Source: Dyella sp. SG609 | GTDB taxonomy: Bacteria; Pseudomonadota; Gammaproteobacteria; Xanthomonadales; Rhodanobacteraceae | DNA length: 64,000 bases | NCBI RefSeq assembly: GCF_012275375.1 | Contig: NZ_JAAZQJ010000010.1 | Coordinates: 62,001-126,000, forward strand | Reading direction: 5' to 3' | In this document: positions 56,518 through 64,000 of the stretch, piece after piece | How positions within the stretch are numbered: the stretch's first letter is position 1 | How the letters are laid out: each line of letters begins with the position of its first letter | Translations under genes and position numbers: made by a program | The notes under the pieces: model-generated | Told to the model about the DNA's origin: nothing | Seen by the model: only the letters and a program-made list of their open reading frames with translations | Databases searched by the model: none

Positions 56518-58950
56518 ATGTACAAGCGCCAATGGATTGCCGCCGGCCTGCTCGCCGGCATCGCTGCCGCCACGGTATGGGCCTGCGGCCCGGATTTCCC
56601 CAGCCAGCTGCTGGACCATCGCGAGCTCACCCTGAAGGCCACGCCGCAGAACAGCTTCGCCTTCGAGGCGGCCAGCCTGTTGCCGGCCACCGACAAGCTG
56701 CCGGGCGACGAGCCGGGCGAGGCGCCCAAGGCCGACGACGCGGCGGCCATGGCCAGGTGGCTGGGCCTGGCGCCGGCGCAGTGGCAGCAGCTGGCTGAGC
56801 TGCGCCAGCTGCAGAGCGGCGCCGAGGTTTACGACAAGGGCAAGGGCTTGCCGGAGGACTTGCGTCTGTACGCCGCGGGTGCCGCGGATTTCGAGATCGC
56901 GCAGAGCGCCTGCGAAGGCGACGGTGCGGCGAGCGAAGACGCGCCGCCGGCCGCCGCGCACTGCATGGTGTCCAGCGGCCCGGCGATGGACCAGGCCGTG
57001 GCCAGCTTCGAAAAAGTGCTGGCCCTGCCGCCGGAGCAGGCGAAGCTGCGCTCGGTGTGGGCGGCCTACATGCTCGGCCGCATCCATGCCGAGCGCGCGC
57101 TCGACCAGGCCGGCGATGCCGCCGCGTTCAAGCGCGAGCGCGAGGCCGCGGCCAAGGCCTTCCAGCAGGCGCGCGCGCGTGCGCTGGACGGCGGCAGCGA
57201 CACGCAGGGGCTGGCGCTGTCCAGCTTCGGCGAAGAAGCGCGCCTGCATCTGTTCGTCGACGGCAAGCGCTGCGGCTGGAACGAGATCGCGGGGCCGGAC
57301 AACGACTGCGGCGTGCGTCTTGCGCCGGACGATCTGAAGCACGCCATCACGCTGTATGCCGCGCAGGCCGGGCATGGCTCGGGCAGCGCGGTGCAGTCGC
57401 TGTCGATCCTGGCCAATACGGCGCTGCGCGACGACACGCTCGCCGCCGCCCTGATCGACCATCCGATCGCGCAGCGCCTGCTGGTGATCTATGCGCTGGC
57501 GCGCGTCGACGACGTGGTCAGCGAAGCGGCCGACGGCAAGAGCATGACCACCAAGCCCAATCCGAACCTGGTGGCGCTGGTGGCGGCGATCGAACAGCGC
57601 GGGCTGGAGCATGTGGAAGGCGCCGACCGCCTGGCCGCGCTGGCTTATCGCGCGGGCCGCTACGACCTCGCCGCCAAGCTGGTCGACAAGGCGCCCGGCC
57701 CGCTGTCGAGCTGGGTGCGCGCCAAGCTGGCGTTGCAGAAGGGCGACCTGGCCGCGGCGACGGCGGCCTATGCCGAAGCGGTGAAGGCTTTCCCCAAGGC
57801 GAACGACCCGAAGGCCAGCATCGACCCGGACAACACCCATCTGCTGGTCGGCGAGCAGGGCGTGCTGGCGCTGGCGCGCGGCGAATACGTCGAGGCGATG
57901 GGGCGGCTGTACGACGCGGCGATCGCGGTGGGCGGCAGCGGCAACGTGTTCTATCCCGACGACGAAACCAGCGGCATCGGTTTCGGCAACGACGTGACTT
58001 ACCTGGCCGAGCGCGTGCTCACCATCGACGAGCTGAAGAGCTTCGTCGACGCGCGCGTGCCGGCGTCGGCGCCGCCGGCCCCGGCCAAGGCAGGCTCCGC
58101 CGCGCCCAGCTACTACCCCGGCTCGGCGCCGTTCGGCGACACCCTGCGCTGGACGCTGGCGCGGCGCCTGATGCGCGCGGGCCGCTACGACGAAGCGCAG
58201 AACTATCTCCCGGCCAGCGGCGACGAGCGCTTCGGCAAGGACGACCTGCGCGCCAAGGCGCGCGAGTTCGCCCAGGACCTGCACGACGCCGAGCACGCCT
58301 GGACCGATATCGGCAAGGCCGAGGCGCGCTACCGCGCGGCGGCGATCCAGCGCGAGCTGGGCATGGAGCTGTTCGGCTATGAGCAGGGGCCGGACTACAA
58401 CGACATGGGCGGCGGCTTCCAGGGCGGCAGCGGGCACAGCGCGGACGATCTGAAGCAGTCCTTCGTCACCGACGGCGAGCGCCAGCGCTACGCCGACACC
58501 GCGCCCAAGCCGGACCGCCGTTTCCACTACCGCTATCTGGCCGCCGACCGCGCGGCTACTGCAGCCGACCTGCTGCCGCCGCGCTCGCAAGCCTTCGCCG
58601 CAGTGCTGTGCAAGGCCAGCGGCTGGATGCTGGAAGGCCCGCCGGACTACGGCGACAACGGCGACGGCACGCCGCCGGTGGTGCCGCAGCGGCTGCTCAA
58701 GGCCAAGGCGCTGTACGACCGCTACGTGAAGCAGGGGCCGTACGTGCCCTGGGCCGAGAACTTCGGCGAAAGCTGCCCGGAGCCGGATTTCGCCAGCGCG
58801 CGGGTGATGCAGCGGCATCTTTATGTGATGAAGGCCAGGCGCGCGCTGCGGCATAACGTGCCGTTGCTTGCCGGCGGCCTGGTGCTGCTGATCGGCATCG
58901 CCAGTTTTGCCATCGTGCGCCGCCGTAAAAAGGCGGCCCGAACCGCGTGA
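56518..58950 (+). CDS. Large envelope protein with helical repeats, unknown function
   Basis: An 810-residue protein with an N-terminal signal (WIAAGLLAGIAAATVWACG) leading to CGPDFP, a long Ala-rich helical region with TPR-like pairs (LAALAYRAGRYDLAAKLVDK; VRAKLALQKGDLAAATAAY; LARRLMRAGRYDEAQNYL) and one C-terminal membrane helix followed by VRRRKKAARTA, which would keep the tail in the cytoplasm. Most of it is therefore periplasmic. It follows the DUF3142 lipoprotein gene and ATG 56518 has GGGGACGGAG upstream. No family name can be assigned. Confidence 0.8.
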   Translation: MYKRQWIAAGLLAGIAAATVWACGPDFPSQLLDHRELTLKATPQNSFAFEAASLLPATDKLPGDEPGEAPKADDAAAMARWLGLAPAQWQQLAELRQLQSGAEVYDKGKGLPEDLRLYAAGAADFEIAQSACEGDGAASEDAPPAAAHCMVSSGPAMDQAVASFEKVLALPPEQAKLRSVWAAYMLGRIHAERALDQAGDAAAFKREREAAAKAFQQARARALDGGSDTQGLALSSFGEEARLHLFVDGKRCGWNEIAGPDNDCGVRLAPDDLKHAITLYAAQAGHGSGSAVQSLSILANTALRDDTLAAALIDHPIAQRLLVIYALARVDDVVSEAADGKSMTTKPNPNLVALVAAIEQRGLEHVEGADRLAALAYRAGRYDLAAKLVDKAPGPLSSWVRAKLALQKGDLAAATAAYAEAVKAFPKANDPKASIDPDNTHLLVGEQGVLALARGEYVEAMGRLYDAAIAVGGSGNVFYPDDETSGIGFGNDVTYLAERVLTIDELKSFVDARVPASAPPAPAKAGSAAPSYYPGSAPFGDTLRWTLARRLMRAGRYDEAQNYLPASGDERFGKDDLRAKAREFAQDLHDAEHAWTDIGKAEARYRAAAIQRELGMELFGYEQGPDYNDMGGGFQGGSGHSADDLKQSFVTDGERQRYADTAPKPDRRFHYRYLAADRAATAADLLPPRSQAFAAVLCKASGWMLEGPPDYGDNGDGTPPVVPQRLLKAKALYDRYVKQGPYVPWAENFGESCPEPDFASARVMQRHLYVMKARRALRHNVPLLAGGLVLLIGIASFAIVRRRKKAARTA

Positions 58951-59023
58951 AGCGTGCCGGCGCGGCCGGGCTGCGGGATAATGCGGCGTTTCCCGCCGCC
59001 CGCGGCCCCTGCCGAGCCCACCG

Positions 59024-60052
59024 TTGAAGAAGTCAGATTTCGATTTCGAGCTGCCGCCCGAACTGATCGCCCAGGCCCCGCTGCCGGAGCGCACGGCCAG
59101 CCGCCTGCTGCTGCTGGACACCCAGGCGCAGTCGCTGCAGGACCGCATGTTCCGCGACCTGCCCGGGCTGCTGCGCGCGGGCGACCTGCTGATCCTCAAC
59201 GACACCCGCGTGCTGCCGGCGCGGCTGTACGGGCGCAAGGAAAGCGGCGGCGCAGTGGAGATTTTGCTGGAGCGCGTCACCGGCGCGCACGAGGCGATCG
59301 CCCAGCTGGGCGTGAGCAAGAAGCCGAAAGAGGGCGGCCGCATCGAGCTGGCCGACGGCAGCCACGCGGTGGTGCTGGGCCGCGACGGCCAGTTCTTCCG
59401 CCTGCGCTTCGAATCGCCCGAGCCGCTGGAACGCCTGCTGCGCCGCCTGGGCGAGATGCCGCTGCCGCCGTATATCGAGCGCCATGCCGATGCCAGCGAC
59501 CTGGAGCGCTACCAGACGGTGTTCGCGCGCGAGCCCGGCGCGGTGGCCGCGCCCACCGCCGGCCTGCATTTCGACGAGGCCATGCTGGCGCAGCTGCGCG
59601 AGCTGGGCGTGGAGTTCGGCTATGTGACCCTGCATGTCGGCGCCGGCACCTTCCAGCCGGTGCGCGCGGACGACATCAAGGACCACCAGATGCACCGCGA
59701 ATGGCTCAACGTCGGCGCGGGGCTGGTGGAGCAGGTGCGCCGCACCAGGGCGCGCGGCGGGCGGGTGATCGCGGTGGGCACCACCGTGGTGCGCGCGCTG
59801 GAGAGCGCCTGCCGCGACGGCGAGCTGCGCCCGTTCGCGGGCGAGACGCAGATCTTCATCTTCCCCGGCTACAGGTTCAGCAGCATCGACGGCCTGATCA
59901 CCAACTTCCACCTGCCGCAGTCGACCCTGCTGATGCTGGTGTCCGCGCTGGCGGGGCGGGAGTTCGTGCTGCAGGCGTACCGGCATGCGGTGGCGCAGCG
60001 GTATCGGTTCTTCTCGTATGGGGACGCCATGATGATCCTGCCCCGCAGCTGA
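59024..60052 (+). CDS. queA: S-adenosylmethionine:tRNA ribosyltransferase-isomerase
   Basis: A 342-residue enzyme that transfers the ribosyl part of SAM to preQ1-modified tRNA to make epoxyqueuosine. It starts at TTG ([20 protein letters not shown] matches the family N-terminus; no in-frame ATG is available). Motifs: [44 protein letters not shown] and [20 protein letters not shown]. First gene of queA-tgt-yajC-secD-secF, although two repeat elements now separate the members. Confidence 0.95.
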   Translation: MKKSDFDFELPPELIAQAPLPERTASRLLLLDTQAQSLQDRMFRDLPGLLRAGDLLILNDTRVLPARLYGRKESGGAVEILLERVTGAHEAIAQLGVSKKPKEGGRIELADGSHAVVLGRDGQFFRLRFESPEPLERLLRRLGEMPLPPYIERHADASDLERYQTVFAREPGAVAAPTAGLHFDEAMLAQLRELGVEFGYVTLHVGAGTFQPVRADDIKDHQMHREWLNVGAGLVEQVRRTRARGGRVIAVGTTVVRALESACRDGELRPFAGETQIFIFPGYRFSSIDGLITNFHLPQSTLLMLVSALAGREFVLQAYRHAVAQRYRFFSYGDAMMILPRS

Positions 60053-61323
<1,271 letters not shown>

Positions 61324-61329
61324 TGGCGG

Positions 61330-61368
61330 CGTAGGTTGGGGTGAGCCGCAGGCGAACCCCAACCTACG
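61330..61368. repeat. Short single-hairpin form of the GTAGGTTGGGG repeat, copy 5
   Basis: CGTAGGTTGGGG and CCCCAACCTACG pair around TGAGCCGCAGGCGAA. The inner half of the longer copies is missing. It lies right after tgt and could act as a transcription or RNase block before yajC. Confidence 0.9.
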
Positions 61369-61588
61369 CGGCACCGTGGCGCGAATCTCATTTGGAACAA
61401 GAGGGCGGGGTAAAACGCGCCGGCCCGCTTGCAAGCGGCCCCTGGGGAACCCCATAAACCCTGCTCCTGTCCGAGCCAGGGCCATCCGGCCCGTGTGCGT
61501 GAGCACCGGGGCGCATGGCATAATCCACGATCTTTTTCAGGCCTCTGGCAGAAATTTCAGCCGGGACCGCTACTTACGAGACAAGAAG

Positions 61589-61927
61589 ATGAACTTTCCC
61601 AGCACTTTCCTGATCGCCCAGGCAGCACCGGCCGCCGGTGCCCAGGCGCCGAACCCGCTGATGACCTTCGGTCCGCTGATCCTGCTGTTCGTGGTGTTCT
61701 ACTTCCTGATGATCCGCCCGCAGATGAAGCGGCAGAAGGAGCACCGCGCCATGGTCACGGCCCTGGCCAAGGGCGACGAAGTGGTGACCAACGGTGGCCT
61801 GGCCGGCCGCGTGGACGAGGTGGGCGAGTCCTTCATCACCCTCGAGATCGCGCCGAACGTGAAGATCAAGGTGCAGAAGGGCGCCGTGTCCCAGGTGCTG
61901 CCGAAGGGCTCGCTGAAGTCGTCCTGA
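61589..61927 (+). CDS. yajC: Preprotein translocase subunit YajC
   Basis: A 112-residue protein with one membrane helix (LILLFVVFYFLMIRPQMKRQKEH) followed by a small SH3-like domain (GDEVVTNGGLAGRVDEVGE). YajC is part of the SecDF-YajC holo-translocon and also associates with AcrB-type pumps in E. coli. ATG 61589 follows ACAAGAAG. The 118-base gap to secD is GC-rich with no gene. Confidence 0.96.
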   Translation: MNFPSTFLIAQAAPAAGAQAPNPLMTFGPLILLFVVFYFLMIRPQMKRQKEHRAMVTALAKGDEVVTNGGLAGRVDEVGESFITLEIAPNVKIKVQKGAVSQVLPKGSLKSS

Positions 61928-62044
61928 GGTCATCCGGCGGGATGCCCCGCCACAGGCCGTCCCGCGGGGGCGGACGGCCTCGCCGCAACGCGAACGATGC
62001 TACCGCCGCGGCCCCCGTGCCGCGGCTTTTGACGGATGCAAGGC

Positions 62045-63916
62045 ATGAGTGATTTTCCTCGCTGGAAATTTTTCCTGGTCGCCATCGTTTTGGTGCTGGG
62101 CATCGTCTACGCGTTGCCTAACGCGTTCCTGCCGCAGCCGGCGGTGCAGGTCACGGCCAACCGCAACGGCGTGGTCAACCAGGCGCTGCAGGAAAAGGCG
62201 CTGTACGCGCTGAAGCAGCAGAACATCGCCTACCAGAGCGTGGAGCTGCAGAACGACCACCTGCTGGTGAGCTTCGGCAACCCCGACGTGCAGAAGAGCG
62301 CCGGCGACGCCATCAAGGCGGCGCTGGGCGACGACTACACCGTGGCCTTCAACCTCAAGTCCACCGTGCCGGGCTGGCTGTCCATGATCCATGCGCGCTC
62401 CATGCCGCTGGGCCTGGACCTGCAGGGCGGCGTGCACTTCCTGATGGAAGTGGACCAGAACGACGTGGTCGACAAGCAGGAAACGCGCTACGCCGACGAC
62501 ATCCGCAGCATGCTGCGCGAGAAGAACATCCGCTACGACTCGGTCAGCCGCAATGCCGTGCGCGGCCAGGGCGTGGCCGTGGTGCTGCGCTCCGCCGCCG
62601 ACCGCACTGCGGCGGCCAATGCGATCGCCACCGAATACCCGGACCTCAGCACCCAGGACGGCCAGGTCACCGGCGACCGCTTCGTGCTCAACGCCGTGCT
62701 GCGCCCGGACAAGCTGCGCGAACTCTCGCTCAACGCCGTGCGCCAGAACCTGGGCACCCTGCGCAACCGCATCAATGCGCTGGGCGTGTCCGAGCCGATC
62801 ATCCAGCAGCAGGGCGACAGCCGCATCATCGTCGAGCTGGCCGGCGTGCAGGACACCGCCGAGGCCAAGAAGCTGATCGGCGCCACCGCCACCCTGGAAT
62901 ACCGCGCCGGCTACGGCACCCCGCAGCAGGCGGTGGATGCCAAGAACACCGGCAGCGTGCCGCCGGACGCGCGCCTGTACAAGGACACCCGCGGCAACCC
63001 GGTGCTGCTGAGCAAGAAGATCATCGTCACCGGCGACCAGCTGGTCGATGCGTCCTCGGGCAGTGACCAGACCAGCGGCTCGCCGATGGTGTCGGTCACG
63101 CTCAATGCCGCCGGCGCCAAGAAGATGCTCGACTTCACCACCAGCAACGTCGGCAAGCCGATGGGCGTGGTGTACGTCGAGCGCGTGGTCGAGACCAAGG
63201 TGGTGGACGGCAAGGAAGTGCGCACGCCGAAGATCACCGAGGAAGTGATCAACTACGCCACCGTCAACGGCGTGTTCGGCAAGAACTTCCAGACCACCGG
63301 CCTGCGCAGCGCCAAGGAAGCTTCCGAGCTGGCCCTGCTGCTGAAGGGCGGTTCGCTGGCCGCGCCGATCGACATCGTCGAGGAGCGCGTGATCGGCCCG
63401 AGCCTGGGCCAGGACAACATCGCCAAGGGCATGAAGGCCGTGCTGATCGGCCTGGGCCTGGTGCTGCTGGCCGCGGCCATCTACTACAAGCTGTTCGGCC
63501 TGGTGGCCGACATCGCGCTGTTCTTCAACCTGGTGATCCTGGTGGCGGTGATGTCGCTGGTCGGGGTGACCCTGACCATGCCGGGCATCGCCGGCATCGT
63601 GCTGACGCTGGGCATGGCGATCGACGCCAACGTGCTGATCTGCGAACGCGTGCGCGAAGAGCTGCGCAACGGTTCCTCGCCGCACGCCGCGATCCGCGCC
63701 GGCTACGAGAAGGCCTGGGCGACCATCCTGGACGCCAACGTCACCCACCTGATCGCCGCGCTGGCGCTGACCACGATGGGCTCCGGCCCGATCCGCGGCT
63801 TCGGCGTGACGCTGCTGATCGGCATCCTGACCTCGATGTTCACCTCGGTGACCCTGACCCATGCGATCACGTTGCTGATCCACGGCCACCGCAAACTCAA
63901 GACGCTGTCGGTCTGA
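62045..63916 (+). CDS. secD: Protein translocase subunit SecD
   Basis: A 623-residue RND-related membrane protein that uses proton motive force to assist late steps of Sec export. It has an N-terminal helix (WKFFLVAIVLVLGIVYALPN), the family motif PLGLDLQGGVHFLMEV, large periplasmic P1 domains, and five C-terminal helices with GMAIDANVLICERVREEL, whose Asp carries protons. Two ATGs compete (62036 and 62045); 62045 gives the family-like MSDFPRWK start. secF follows 16 bases downstream. Confidence 0.96.
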   Translation: MSDFPRWKFFLVAIVLVLGIVYALPNAFLPQPAVQVTANRNGVVNQALQEKALYALKQQNIAYQSVELQNDHLLVSFGNPDVQKSAGDAIKAALGDDYTVAFNLKSTVPGWLSMIHARSMPLGLDLQGGVHFLMEVDQNDVVDKQETRYADDIRSMLREKNIRYDSVSRNAVRGQGVAVVLRSAADRTAAANAIATEYPDLSTQDGQVTGDRFVLNAVLRPDKLRELSLNAVRQNLGTLRNRINALGVSEPIIQQQGDSRIIVELAGVQDTAEAKKLIGATATLEYRAGYGTPQQAVDAKNTGSVPPDARLYKDTRGNPVLLSKKIIVTGDQLVDASSGSDQTSGSPMVSVTLNAAGAKKMLDFTTSNVGKPMGVVYVERVVETKVVDGKEVRTPKITEEVINYATVNGVFGKNFQTTGLRSAKEASELALLLKGGSLAAPIDIVEERVIGPSLGQDNIAKGMKAVLIGLGLVLLAAAIYYKLFGLVADIALFFNLVILVAVMSLVGVTLTMPGIAGIVLTLGMAIDANVLICERVREELRNGSSPHAAIRAGYEKAWATILDANVTHLIAALALTTMGSGPIRGFGVTLLIGILTSMFTSVTLTHAITLLIHGHRKLKTLSV

Positions 63917-63932
63917 AGAGGAACTGGCAATC

Positions 63933-64000
63933 ATGGAAATCTTCAACCACAACGCGAACGTCAACTTCCTGGGCATGCGCAAGGTCAGCATCGGCATCGC
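63933..64000 (+). CDS. secF: Protein translocase subunit SecF, N-terminal 22 residues (cut by window end)
   Basis: ATG after GAGGAACTGG; the visible start MEIFNHNANVNFLGMRKVSI matches the SecF N-terminus. The rest lies beyond the window. Confidence 0.92.
   Translation, partial: MEIFNHNANVNFLGMRKVSIGI

Overview
This is about 64 kb of GC-rich (mid-60s percent by eye) gammaproteobacterial chromosome. The gene order (petC-sspA-sspB, thrS-infC-rpmI-rplT-pheST-ihfA-merR, queA-tgt-yajC-secDF), the Oar-like TonB receptor, the OlsF-like ornithine-lipid acyltransferase and the intergenic repeats all point to the Xanthomonadales, most likely the Rhodanobacteraceae (Dyella, Luteibacter or Frateuria type). 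I assign this from gene content, not from a database match. Almost everything is core chromosome; there is no complete prophage, IS element or CRISPR array.

Layout. 0-11.9 kb holds housekeeping genes: the end of cytochrome c1, the stringent-starvation pair sspA/sspB, nadC with two DUF genes, Trm112-like, purEK, sodB, grxD-SDR, marC and an OlsF-like acyltransferase. 12.3-17.4 kb holds a 1116-aa TonB-dependent receptor, ppnN and tRNA-Asn. 17.5-25.6 kb is more accessory: an alpha/beta hydrolase with an in-frame stop just before its catalytic His, a small lipoprotein, an isolated minor pilin, uvrB, tRNA-Val, an orphan tailspike-like beta-helix protein, a HemJ-like membrane protein and a sugar epimerase. 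25.7-33.4 kb is the translation operon thrS to merR. Its leader looks like a threonine transcription attenuator and its infC appears to start at ATC. 33.5-40 kb holds tRNA-Pro, a UBP-type zinc finger protein, a quinone oxidoreductase, and serA divergent from a D-2-hydroxyglutarate dehydrogenase-type flavoenzyme. 40-46.2 kb holds a secreted nuclease with a His/Asp/Gly tail, upp, a PsiF-repeat protein and a class III aminotransferase.

46.5-51.3 kb is a five-gene unit: an ABC-2 type exporter (ATPase and permease) followed by two DesK-type histidine kinases and one NarL-type regulator, mostly coupled by overlapping stop/start codons. A 1.2-kb segment almost free of genes follows, with a possible 33-aa peptide, a terminator, two degenerate tRNA-like cloverleaves (51.90-52.05 kb) and a structured leader. 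It leads into a slipin-like SPFH protein and an RtcB RNA ligase (52.4-54.8 kb). I consider this RNA-repair locus with built-in tRNA-like elements the most interesting part of the window. 55.2-59 kb is a DUF3142 lipoprotein plus an 810-aa envelope protein of unknown function. 59-64 kb is queA-tgt-yajC-secD-secF, with secF cut by the window end.

Several families of dispersed inverted repeats occupy the intergenic gaps: GTAGGTTGGGGTGAGC elements, CATTCCGGCGCAGGCCGGAATG elements, a GGGAATAGGGAAT array, and a CGGCCATCCATGGCCG element shared by the thrS and pheS leaders.
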